A stretch of 64,000 nucleotides of DNA from assembly GCF_003206155.1 (NCBI RefSeq), contig NZ_PZJV01000003.1, forward strand, positions 136,652-200,651. Reading direction: 5' to 3'. This DNA is from Salinicola halophilus. GTDB taxonomy: Bacteria > Pseudomonadota > Gammaproteobacteria > Pseudomonadales > Halomonadaceae. This document shows, in pieces, positions 18,173 through 26,339 of the stretch. The first letter of the stretch is position 1. Each line of letters opens with the position of its first letter. Both the position numbers and the translations under genes were made by a program. Below the pieces are notes generated by a model. The model saw nothing but the letters and a program-made list of their open reading frames with translations, was not told the origin of the DNA and searched no databases.

Positions 18173-18974
18173 GCCCGTCGAATCGCGAGCGCGACCGCTC
18201 TCCGGCGGGGATAGCGGCGCGGCGCTCTGGTACGTGGACGCCGCCGAGCCTTTCGTCGTCAAGCGGGATACCGCCGAGCGAATCCGCGGGGAAGCCGATG
18301 GGCTGCGAGCGTTGGAAGAGGCCTGCGATACGCTGCGAGTGCCGCGCGTACTGGCCGAGGAGGACGATCTACTGGTGATGGAAGCGCTGGATGACGACGG
18401 CCCGCGCGATCCCGTTCGTCTCGGCGAGGGTCTGAGGCGGCTGCACGCGTCGACTCGCGGTGCAACGCGCGCCCACGGCTGGCCGATCGACAATGCCTGC
18501 GGCGCGACACCCCAGCCCAACGACCCCCTGAACGATGGACGCGTCTTTCAGCGCGAGCGCCGGCTGCTGCCGCTGATCGCGGTGTGTCGCGAGCAGCAGC
18601 TACTGGATAGCGTGTTGGCGGGGCGTCTGGAAAGGATCGCCGCGGAGCTCGAGGCCTGGCTCGATGACGCGCCGCCGAGTCTGGTGCATGGCGATCTCTG
18701 GTCCGGCAACGTGATGTTCACCGCCACCGGGCCCGCCGTGATCGACCCGGCCGTCTATCGTCACTATCCGGAAGTCGATCTGGCGATGCTCACGCTCTTC
18801 GGTACGCCGGGGGAGGCGTTCTTCGAAGCCTACTGGGACGGCGCACGTCCCGCCGACTGGCCGCGACGCGAAGCGCTCTTCCAGCTCTATCCGCTGCTCA
18901 ACCACCTCTTTCTCTTTGGCGGCGGCTATCGCGCGGGCGTGGCGCGCGCTGCCGAGCGTGTGCTTGGCGGTTGA
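18132..18974 (+). CDS. fructosamine kinase family protein
   Basis: Aminoglycoside-phosphotransferase-like kinase of the fructosamine kinase family (YniA type), 280 residues, which phosphorylates ketosamines formed when sugars glycate amines. Diagnostic parts are GGDSGAALWYVDA near the nucleotide loop, FVVKRDTAERI, LHASTR, and the catalytic block LVHGDLWSGNVMF (HGD base) with VIDPAVYRHYPEVDLAM (metal-binding D). The start at 18132 has AGGGAGAG at good spacing and lies inside the end of the Kef gene. Co-expression with the antiporter is likely; Kef systems respond to electrophiles, so both may serve carbonyl-stress defence (inference). Confidence 0.9.
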   Translation: MTPTIKHRLAALGKPVESRARPLSGGDSGAALWYVDAAEPFVVKRDTAERIRGEADGLRALEEACDTLRVPRVLAEEDDLLVMEALDDDGPRDPVRLGEGLRRLHASTRGATRAHGWPIDNACGATPQPNDPLNDGRVFQRERRLLPLIAVCREQQLLDSVLAGRLERIAAELEAWLDDAPPSLVHGDLWSGNVMFTATGPAVIDPAVYRHYPEVDLAMLTLFGTPGEAFFEAYWDGARPADWPRREALFQLYPLLNHLFLFGGGYRAGVARAAERVLGG

Positions 18975-19029
18975 GCGTGTGCTTGGCGGTTGAGCGTGTG
19001 CTCGGCGGTTGAGCGTGTGCTCGGCGGAT
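18954..19029. repeat. 19-bp tandem repeat, four units
   Basis: Four near-identical copies of GAGCGTGTGCTTGGCGGTT begin at 18954, 18973, 18992 and 19011. The first contains the last codons and the TGA of the fructosamine kinase gene; the rest fill the gap to the convergent TetR gene. Units three and four have CTC for CTT. Because each unit repeats the stop context, expansion leaves the protein end unchanged. Slippage origin is likely. Confidence 0.9.
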
Positions 19030-19043
19030 GAAAAAAACGCGAA

Positions 19044-19664
19044 TCAGGATGCATCCTGCACGAGGCGATCGAAGTACGTATTGATCATGCGCGGGCCGAC
19101 GTCGCCGATGTCGTAGCGGTCGGGGTCTCGCAGCCAGTCGTGCATCAAGCCGCCGAACATCGCCATCAGCATGCGACAGGCAATCTCGGGTTCGATGCCG
19201 GCGGCGAGCATGCCCTGGCGTTCGGCGATACCGAAATGCTCGATCATCGTCTCGAAACACTCCTCGGAGAGCTGGTGCTGCAGGGCAAGCGTGTCGACAT
19301 CGCTCGAGGCTTCGCAGCAGTGCAAGAGGATCGTGTGTACCCGGCGCGAGCGGGGGCGCTGGAGGCGCTCGAGCGCGTGCAGCGTTGCCAGTCGAAGACT
19401 GTCGAGCGGTGCCTGGGGTCGTTCGGGATCTTCGACGTCGTCGAGTAGCTGACGCAACGGCATCTTCACTCGCTCGAGCATGGCGTGAAAGAGATCGGAC
19501 TTGTTCTTGAAGTGCCAGTAGACCGCACCGCGGGTCATTCCGGCCTGCCGCGCGATCTGCTCGAGCGATGTCTTGGATACGCCGCGGGCGAGAAATACCG
19601 TCTCGGCGGCATCGAGCAGTGCTTCTCGTGTGGCCTCGGCTTCGGCCTTGGTTCTTTTGGGCAT
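19044..19664 (-). CDS. TetR-family repressor of the RND efflux operon
   Basis: A 206-residue TetR/AcrR regulator. The N-terminal helix-turn-helix is typical: TREALLDAAETVFLARGVSK, then LEQIARQAGMTRGAVYWHF (about residues 37-55) and KSDLFHAMLERV. The C-terminal ligand domain resembles AcrR/TtgR. It is transcribed away from the RND adaptor gene, and a 26-bp palindrome lies between the two, so it probably represses the pump and perhaps itself until a toxic ligand binds. Ligand and repression are inferred from the family and arrangement. Confidence 0.9.
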   Translation of the reverse strand: MPKRTKAEAEATREALLDAAETVFLARGVSKTSLEQIARQAGMTRGAVYWHFKNKSDLFHAMLERVKMPLRQLLDDVEDPERPQAPLDSLRLATLHALERLQRPRSRRVHTILLHCCEASSDVDTLALQHQLSEECFETMIEHFGIAERQGMLAAGIEPEIACRMLMAMFGGLMHDWLRDPDRYDIGDVGPRMINTYFDRLVQDAS

Positions 19665-19762
19665 GGCGGTATCGTCGTGAGCGTGAATTGGCGTGCGCGG
19701 CGAGGCTTTCTTATGGCCCGCTTAACGGTGTTGGCTGCCAGCATATCCAATTCTCGGCAAGT

Positions 19763-19788
19763 TTACATTCATGTATGTATGCCTGTAA
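19763..19788. promoter_or_regulatory. palindromic operator between tetR and the RND operon
   Basis: A 26-bp inverted repeat is centred in the divergent region. Outer arms are TTACA (19763-19767) and TGTAA (19784-19788); inner arms CAT and ATG surround a central AT, all symmetric about the same dyad. The pattern resembles the ACATACAT-type operators of AcrR/TtgR repressors. It is about 45 nt upstream of the adaptor start codon and about 100 nt from the tetR start, well placed to cover one or both promoters. Confidence 0.7.
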
Positions 19789-19832
19789 GCTCGCTAAATT
19801 CCTTTAGGCTCCTCATTTTCCAGGATGGACTC

Positions 19833-21158
19833 ATGCGCCCCAACCTTTTCACTCGCACCCTCAGCTTGGGCGGTGCGCTGCTTCTCGGACTGTCGTTGGC
19901 AGCCTGTGGTGGCAGTGACGATCAGCAAAGCGCCCAAGGCGGCGGCCAGCAGGAGCCGCCGCCGACCAAGGCCGAGGTGATTCGGATCGAGTCCCGCGAT
20001 ATCAGTCTGGCCAAAGAGTATCCGGCGCAGGTCCGCAGCGATCGTGAAGTCGAAGTGATGGGGCGAGTCGAGGGCATTCTCGAGGCGCGCCACTACCGCG
20101 AAGGCAGCATGGTCGAAAAGGGGGATCCGCTCTTCACCATCGAGCCCGCGCCCTATCAGGCGACCGTCGAGCAGCGCGAGGCCGACGTCGAGAGCGCCGA
20201 AGCCGAGCAGTATCGCGCCCAGCGCGATGCGGAGCGCTACAAGCGACTCTACAACCAAAACTCGGTGAGCCAGCAGCAGCGCGATCAGGCGCTGGCCGAT
20301 CTGCGCACGGCGCAGGCCAACGTCTCCCAGGCCCAGGCGGCGCTCGACAGCGCCGAGATCGATCTCGGCTACACCGAGGTGAACGCACCGGTCAGCGGCA
20401 TGATCAGCTTGAGCGAGACCAATGTCGGCAATCTGGTCCAGCCGCCCCAGGAGCTGGCGACGATCACGCCGCTCGACCCCATCGAGGTGCGTTTCTCGCT
20501 ACCATCCGGCGATGCCTACGCGCTGCGCCAGCAGCGACAGCAGGGTAACGACGAGGCCAACGCGGCGGTACTCACCGCACCGGACACTGCCAGTGCGGCA
20601 CGCGATCCGCTCAAGCTCGCCGGTGAGATCGACTTTCTCGGCTCGCGGGTCGACGAGTCGACCAGCACCGTCCAGGTCGAGGCGGTCTTCGACAATCCCG
20701 GCGGTCTCTTTCTGCCGGGGCAGTTCGTGCGCGTGTCGCTGCCGAAGGTCAAGCGTTTCGACGTCTACGCGGTGCCGGCGATCGCGGTAACGGAGGGGCT
20801 CAAAGGCCCGCAGGTCTTCGTGGTCAACGGTGAAGGCAAGGCCGAGGCACGCTTCGTGTCACTCGGTGAGGTCGCCGGCGACTGGCAGATCATCATCGAT
20901 GGTCTCAGCCCGGGCGATCGCGTCGTCGCCTCGGGCATCGGCAGCGTCTCGGCGGGCGACAAGATCGATCCCCAGCCGTTCAGTGGCGCCCCTGCCGAAC
21001 CGCAAGACAACGCCGGCTCCAATCCGTCCCAGGCGCCGGACGCCGAAGGGGGTGAAGGGGTCCAGGGCGGGCGCGACGATGCGAAGGAAGATCGCGACGC
21101 GCAGCAGGCCGAGCAAGGCCAGGGCGATAGCGACGCACAGAACGGGGCCAACGGATGA
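19833..21158 (+). CDS. RND efflux periplasmic adaptor (AcrA type)
   Basis: Membrane-fusion lipoprotein of 441 residues linking an RND pump to an outer-membrane channel. The leader ends in the lipobox SLAAC with the acylated Cys followed by GGSDDQ. After it come the barrel-sandwich half EGILEARHYREGSMVEKGDPL, a long coiled-coil hairpin (about residues 105-175, rich in Ala/Gln/Glu, with RYKRLYNQNSVSQQQRDQA), the second lipoyl half with APVSGMI, and the beta-barrel. The last 50 residues are an unusual Gln/Asp/Gly-rich acidic tail. The start at 19833 directly precedes the leader; longer frames run across the operator. Overlaps the permease gene by 4 nt. Confidence 0.95.
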   Translation: MRPNLFTRTLSLGGALLLGLSLAACGGSDDQQSAQGGGQQEPPPTKAEVIRIESRDISLAKEYPAQVRSDREVEVMGRVEGILEARHYREGSMVEKGDPLFTIEPAPYQATVEQREADVESAEAEQYRAQRDAERYKRLYNQNSVSQQQRDQALADLRTAQANVSQAQAALDSAEIDLGYTEVNAPVSGMISLSETNVGNLVQPPQELATITPLDPIEVRFSLPSGDAYALRQQRQQGNDEANAAVLTAPDTASAARDPLKLAGEIDFLGSRVDESTSTVQVEAVFDNPGGLFLPGQFVRVSLPKVKRFDVYAVPAIAVTEGLKGPQVFVVNGEGKAEARFVSLGEVAGDWQIIIDGLSPGDRVVASGIGSVSAGDKIDPQPFSGAPAEPQDNAGSNPSQAPDAEGGEGVQGGRDDAKEDRDAQQAEQGQGDSDAQNGANG

Positions 21159-24100
21159 ATTTTTCCAGCGTCTTCATCAGGCGGCCGATCTTCGCAACGG
21201 TCGTATCGGTCATCATCACGCTGATCGGTCTGATGGCCATGCGTTCGCTGCCGATCGAACAGTACCCGTCGGTGGTGCCGCCGACGATCAGCGTCTCGGC
21301 GACCTATCCGGGCGCCAGTTCGCAGACCGTCTCCGACACCGTGGCGGCGGTGCTCGCCCAGGAGATCAACGGCACCGAGGACATGATCTATCTGACCTCG
21401 TCGAGCTCCGACAGCGGTCAGATGTCGATGAGTGTCTATTTCAGCATCGGCACCGACCCGCAGACCGCAACGATCAACGTCAACAACCGGGTCCAGCGGG
21501 CGCTGTCTCAGCTCCCTAGCGAAGTTCAGTCCCAGGGCGTGACGGTGGAACAGCGCTCCTCGAGCGTTCTGCTGTTCGTGGCGCTCACCGCCGATGCGGA
21601 GTCGGACGCCTACGACTCGCTGTTTTTGACCAACTACGCCAACATCAACGTCACCGACGAGCTCAAGCAGCTGCCCGGTGTCGGTCAGGCCGAGGTGCTG
21701 GGTAGCCAGGAGTTCGCCATGCGCGTCTGGCTCAATCCGGACAAGCTGGCGCAGTACGACCTCACCCCCGCGGAAGTCTCGGCGGCCATCCAGTCGCAGA
21801 ACTCGGTCGTGGCGGCGGGCAAGCTGGGGGCAGAGCCGCAGAGCAACCCGACGCCCTACACCTACACCATCACTACCGAGGGGCGCTTCGAGAACGTCGA
21901 TCAGTTCCGCGACATTCTGCTGCGGACCAACGGCGACGGTTCGTCGCTGAGACTCAGCGACGTCGCACGCATCGAGCTCGGCAAGAACAGCTACGGCATC
22001 CAGGCCTACGTCAACAACAACCCCATCGCGCCGATCGCGATCTACCTGCAGCCCGGCGCCAACGCGCTGGAAGTGGCGCAAGAGGTGAAGTCGTCGATGC
22101 AGGGGCTGAAAGAGCGTTTCCCGCCGGGGCTCGACTACGAGATTCCCTACGACACGACGCTGTTCATCAACGCCTCGATCGAATCCGTGGTGCATACCTT
22201 CATCGAGGCGCTGGCGCTGGTCGCGGTCATCGTCTTCGTGTTCCTGCAGAGCTGGCGTTCGACGCTGGTCGCGATGTCGGTCGTGCCGGTTTCGGTGCTG
22301 GGCACGTTCGCGGGGATGTACCTGCTCGATTTCTCGATCAACCTGCTGTCGCTGTTCGGGATGATACTGGCGATCGGGATCGTGGTGGACGATGCCATCG
22401 TGGTGATCGAGAACGTCGAGCGAATACTCGAAGAGGATGAAGACGCCACGCCCATGAGCGCGGCGCTGGAGGCGATGAAGGAAGTCTCGGGCGCCGTCAT
22501 CGCCACCTCGCTGATCATGACGGCGGTCTTCGTGCCGGTTGGTTTCATGGGCGGCTTGACCGGGCAGATGTATCAGCAGTTCGCCATCACGATCGCGATC
22601 TCGGTCGCCATCTCGGCCATCGTGGCGCTGTCGTTCACACCGGCCATGAGTGCGATCTTCCTGAAGCGTCAGAAGAAGCGGGAGGATCAGTCGAAGTTCG
22701 CTCGGGCGATTCGCAAGCCCTTCGACTGGTTCAACAAGCTGTTCGAGAAGATCACCGACTTCTTCATGGCCGTCACCAACTTCCTGATTCGCCAGCTTTG
22801 GATTGCGTTGCTGGGACTGGTCGCCGTGTGTGTCGCTTCCTGGCTGATCTACTCGCAGCTCTCGTCAGCGCTGCTGCCCTCGGAAGACCAGGGCGTGGCG
22901 CTGGCGAGCGTGACGTTGCCGGCGGGGTCGTCGGTTGCGCGTACCGATGCCTATATCCAGGAGCTCAGCGAGCGCCTGCGCGAGCAGGTGCCGGCCATCG
23001 AATACGTCACCGGTATTCCCGGTTTCGATATTCTGTCGAGCTCGCCGAACACGGCCAAGGGCACCATCTTCATTACGCTGAAACCCTGGGCACAGCGCGA
23101 TATCTCGGTCGACCAGCTCACCGGGAAGGTCATGCAGCTCGGCAGTCAGATCCAGGGCGGGCAGACCATGGCGTTCAACCTGCCGCCGATTCAGGGGCTC
23201 TCTCCGACCGGGGGTTTCACCGGCTATCTGCAGTCGTTTGGCGGGGCGTCGTCGCAGGAGCTCGCCGATGCCGCCGGGCAGGTCATGCAGGCGGCGGCCA
23301 AGCGGCCGGAACTCGCCAACGTGTTTTCGAGTCTCGACGTCAACGTGCCGGTCTATCGTGCCGAAGTGGATACCGACAAGGTGCGTAGCCTCGGTGTCGA
23401 TATCAGCGATCTCAATACCACCATGGCGAGTACTTTCGGTAGCTCGTTCGTGAACTACTTCACCCGGTCCAGTCGTAACTTCCAGGTCTATCTGCAGTCG
23501 GAGGACGATTTCCGTCGCAACCCGCAGGACATCAGCAATGTCTACGTGCGCGGCGGTGACGGTGAGCGCGTGCCGCTGGCGGAGCTCGTCACGCTGAAGC
23601 GAGACAAGGCACCCACCGTACTCCAGCGCTACAACGTCTACCCCGCCGCGCAGTTCTCGGGCGGCCCGGCACCGGGTTACAGCTCGGGTCAGGCGGTCCA
23701 GGCGATGCAGGAGGTGGTCACCGAGACGCTCGGCACGGAGTACGGCATGGGTTGGTCCGGCGAGGCCTACCAGCAGACGAGTGTGGGTACGGCGGCAACG
23801 CTTGCGCTCTCGTTCGGTATCGTCATGATGTTCCTGATCCTGGCGGCGCAGTACGAAAGCTGGACGCTGCCGCTGGCGGTCGTCTCGGCGGTGCCCTTTG
23901 CCTTCATCGGCGCGATCCTGGCTGTCTATCTCGCCGGGCTCAGCACCAGCGTCTATCTGCAGATCGGCTTGCTGGTCGTCGTGGGGCTTGCCGCGAAGAA
24001 CGCCATTCTGATCGTGGAGTTCGCCGAGCAGCAGCGCAAGCACGAGGGCATGTCGGTGGTCGATGCGGCGAAGACCGCGGCCCGCCAGCGTTTCCGTCCC

Positions 24101-24352
24101 ATCGTCATGACGTCGCTGGCATTCGTCGGGGGCACGCTGCCCTTGGCGTTGGCCGCCGGCGCCAGTGCGGCCAGCCGTAACCAGATCGGGACGCCGGTCG
24201 TCGGCGGCATGATCTCGATCACGCTCCTCGCTACGGTGTTCGTGCCCGCGCTCTACGTGCTGATCATGCAGGTGACGCAGTGGCTGGGCTCGAAGCTCGG
24301 CGGTAAGCGCAAGAATGACTCGCAGTCGCAGGGCGCGCAGCAAGCGACCTGA
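21155..24352 (+). CDS. RND multidrug efflux permease (AcrB type, HAE1)
   Basis: A 1065-residue inner-membrane proton/drug antiporter. N-terminus MNFSSVFIRRPIFATVVSV is typical, with twelve membrane segments and two large periplasmic loops. The proton-relay residues are visible: the double Asp in GIVVDDAIVVIENVE (TM4) and the Lys in GLAAKNAILIVEF (TM10). The start overlaps the adaptor stop (ATGA), so the two are translationally coupled. An outer-membrane channel gene is absent here; a TolC/OprM partner must be encoded elsewhere. A strong terminator follows. Substrates cannot be told from sequence. Confidence 0.96.
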   Translation: MNFSSVFIRRPIFATVVSVIITLIGLMAMRSLPIEQYPSVVPPTISVSATYPGASSQTVSDTVAAVLAQEINGTEDMIYLTSSSSDSGQMSMSVYFSIGTDPQTATINVNNRVQRALSQLPSEVQSQGVTVEQRSSSVLLFVALTADAESDAYDSLFLTNYANINVTDELKQLPGVGQAEVLGSQEFAMRVWLNPDKLAQYDLTPAEVSAAIQSQNSVVAAGKLGAEPQSNPTPYTYTITTEGRFENVDQFRDILLRTNGDGSSLRLSDVARIELGKNSYGIQAYVNNNPIAPIAIYLQPGANALEVAQEVKSSMQGLKERFPPGLDYEIPYDTTLFINASIESVVHTFIEALALVAVIVFVFLQSWRSTLVAMSVVPVSVLGTFAGMYLLDFSINLLSLFGMILAIGIVVDDAIVVIENVERILEEDEDATPMSAALEAMKEVSGAVIATSLIMTAVFVPVGFMGGLTGQMYQQFAITIAISVAISAIVALSFTPAMSAIFLKRQKKREDQSKFARAIRKPFDWFNKLFEKITDFFMAVTNFLIRQLWIALLGLVAVCVASWLIYSQLSSALLPSEDQGVALASVTLPAGSSVARTDAYIQELSERLREQVPAIEYVTGIPGFDILSSSPNTAKGTIFITLKPWAQRDISVDQLTGKVMQLGSQIQGGQTMAFNLPPIQGLSPTGGFTGYLQSFGGASSQELADAAGQVMQAAAKRPELANVFSSLDVNVPVYRAEVDTDKVRSLGVDISDLNTTMASTFGSSFVNYFTRSSRNFQVYLQSEDDFRRNPQDISNVYVRGGDGERVPLAELVTLKRDKAPTVLQRYNVYPAAQFSGGPAPGYSSGQAVQAMQEVVTETLGTEYGMGWSGEAYQQTSVGTAATLALSFGIVMMFLILAAQYESWTLPLAVVSAVPFAFIGAILAVYLAGLSTSVYLQIGLLVVVGLAAKNAILIVEFAEQQRKHEGMSVVDAAKTAARQRFRPIVMTSLAFVGGTLPLALAAGASAASRNQIGTPVVGGMISITLLATVFVPALYVLIMQVTQWLGSKLGGKRKNDSQSQGAQQAT

Positions 24353-24437
24353 TCGGTCGAGGAGAGCGGCATCGCTGTCGCTCTCGCTCGCCGATCTGCT
24401 GAGCGTCGCCTCACCAAAGTCATATTGATAGATGTTC

Positions 24438-24480
24438 AAACGATAAGGCAACTCATTGAATGAGTTGCCTTATTTCGTTT
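24438..24480 (+). terminator. rho-independent terminator of the RND operon
   Basis: A long stem (left arm 24443-24456, right arm 24460-24473) built on AAGGCAACTCAT is followed by the T-rich tail TTTCGTTT. It lies 85 nt after the permease stop codon. Confidence 0.9.
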
Positions 24481-24752
24481 CTGGGTAGGGTTTTTCTCGT
24501 CTGTGTCAAAGACTCTTTGACGCCACGACACCGCTGACTTATACCTTTAAACGAGTCATCAGCGTTATCTCGCCATCCTCACGCGGTGGTGTTCTTGCTG
24601 ATTCGCAACTCTCTGTTCCTGCTCGACGAATTCGACCAATCCTCTCCACGTGGTTAACGCTCGTTATCGCACCTGTATCGCGATGCCAGGCAGGATGAGA
24701 GGTCGCGTCACTCGACGCGTCAGGACGACATCAATGTTCAGGGAGGCTGAGC
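24481..24752. other. promoter-bearing gap before the glucan/trehalose operon
   Basis: About 270 nt without a gene between the RND terminator and glgA. It must hold the promoter of the glgA-treY operon, and its first 120 nt are AT-richer than the surroundings. I cannot pick a reliable -35/-10 pair or an operator. Confidence 0.5.
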
Positions 24753-26339
24753 ATGACCCAGGCCGCAGTTCATGGAAGACGGGCCACTCTCGAATCAGCC
24801 GACGAGCCTGACAGGCGCGACGGCCATCTCACAGCCGGGGTAAGAACCTCGCTTCCTCAGCTCAAGGTATCCTCCACCGCCGCGCGCCGCCGAGTGCTTT
24901 TCGTCACGACGGAGATCGCCGATTTCATCAAGGCGGGCGGCCTAGGAGACGTCTCGGCGGCGCTGCCGCGGGCGTTGACACCGGCTTTTGATGTTCGCGT
25001 CGTGATGCCGGGTTACCGTCAGATACTCGAGTCCGGGTATCAGATCGCCGTGGTCGGTCATCTGCCCGCCCGCTACGATCTGCCGGCCTGCGATATCGGC
25101 CAGCTCGTGTGTGACGACGGCCTGCTCATCTACGTCATCCTCTGCCCCGAGCTTTATGATCGCGTGGGCAATGCCTACGGCGATGAGCTCGGCGTGGGTT
25201 GGAGCGACAACGACATCCGGTTCGCTCGCCTGGCACTGGCCGCCGCGGAGATCGTCAACGATCCGGCCCTGCTGGACTGGCAGGTCGACCTTTTGCACCT
25301 CAACGACTGGGCGACCGGGCTCGCCGCCGGCTACGTGCGCTGGCTGGGCCGACGCTACGTTCCGTCCGTCTACACCATTCATAACCTCGCCTATCAGGGT
25401 GTCTTCCCGGCGGATCGGATGGCCGCGCTGGGCATTCCGCCGTCGGCGTTTCATGTCGACGGCGTGGAGTTCTACGACCAGATATCGTTCATGAAGGCGG
25501 GGCTGTCATACGCCTCTCATGTCACTACGGTCAGCAACAACTACGCCGACGAGATCACGAGGCCGGCATTCGGCTGCGGTCTCGAAGGGCTCTTGAAGAA
25601 GCGCGCGCTCGAAGGTCGCCTCAGCGGCCTGCTCAACGGGATCGACGATCGCTGGGACCCGCGCAACGATCCGCATCTGGCGCCCAATTTCGGCATCAAC
25701 GACTGGCACGGCAAGCGCGCCAACACGCAGCGCGTGCGTCGCATGTTCGGGCTCGATCCCAGTGGCGGCCCGCTGTTCGCCGTCGTCTCGCGTCTGGTCG
25801 CCCAGAAAGGGCTCGACCTGACGGTAGAGGTAGCCGAGTCCATCGTTCGGGCGGGCGGGCAGCTCGTGGTCATCGGTCGCGGCGAGTACGTCATCGAGCA
25901 GTCGCTCATGGCGATGGCGGCCCGCTTTCCGGGGCATGTCGGCGTCAACATCGGCTTCGATGAGGGCGAAGCGCGCCAGATCTACGCTGGCAGCGATTTT
26001 CTGCTGATGCCGTCTCGCTTCGAGCCCTGTGGCTTGAGCCAGCTCTATGCCCAGCGTTTCGGTTCGCTGCCCATCGCGCATCGCACCGGCGGCCTGGCGG
26101 ATACCATTCAGGACGGCATCAACGGCCTGCTGTTCGACGAGATGAGTCTCGAGAGCTATAGGGCAACGGTGCTGCGCGCCTTCGATCTGTTTCATGCCAC
26201 CGACCTCTTCTACGCCATGCGCCGTGCGGCGATGGCCGGCCGTCTGCACTGGCGGCAGGCCGTGGTGCCTTATCGCCGGCTCTACGGTGAACTGATGTCC
26301 AACGCCAGGGTCGGCGCAAGCTCAGGGGAGGCCACATGA
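24753..26339 (+). CDS. glgA: glycogen synthase, N-terminally extended
   Basis: GT5 glycosyltransferase adding glucose from a nucleotide sugar to alpha-1,4-glucan; 528 residues. The ADP-glucose loop reads KAGGLGDVSAALPRAL, where E. coli GlgA has KTGGLADV. Other family blocks are VHLNDW-like LLHLNDWATGLAAGY, YTIHNLAYQGVFP, and the C-terminal PSRFEPCGLSQLYAQRFG with RTGGLADTI. About 46 residues precede the usual N-terminus (RRRVLFVTTEIADF); the ATG is supported by AGGGAGG. First gene of an operon whose next four genes each overlap by 4 nt. No glgC is in the window, as in pseudomonads, so the donor supply is unclear. Confidence 0.94.
   Translation: MTQAAVHGRRATLESADEPDRRDGHLTAGVRTSLPQLKVSSTAARRRVLFVTTEIADFIKAGGLGDVSAALPRALTPAFDVRVVMPGYRQILESGYQIAVVGHLPARYDLPACDIGQLVCDDGLLIYVILCPELYDRVGNAYGDELGVGWSDNDIRFARLALAAAEIVNDPALLDWQVDLLHLNDWATGLAAGYVRWLGRRYVPSVYTIHNLAYQGVFPADRMAALGIPPSAFHVDGVEFYDQISFMKAGLSYASHVTTVSNNYADEITRPAFGCGLEGLLKKRALEGRLSGLLNGIDDRWDPRNDPHLAPNFGINDWHGKRANTQRVRRMFGLDPSGGPLFAVVSRLVAQKGLDLTVEVAESIVRAGGQLVVIGRGEYVIEQSLMAMAARFPGHVGVNIGFDEGEARQIYAGSDFLLMPSRFEPCGLSQLYAQRFGSLPIAHRTGGLADTIQDGINGLLFDEMSLESYRATVLRAFDLFHATDLFYAMRRAAMAGRLHWRQAVVPYRRLYGELMSNARVGASSGEAT

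Noticed and set aside
19485-19832. N-terminal extension of the RND adaptor by 116 residues
   Set aside because: It would run through the tetR gene and the operator. The ATG at 19833 directly precedes a lipoprotein leader.
20765-24451. Long minus-strand open frames (476 and 528 residues) opposite the RND pump genes
   Set aside because: They are Arg/His/Asp-rich mirror frames of high-GC coding DNA with no family motifs or ribosome sites; the plus-strand genes are unmistakable.
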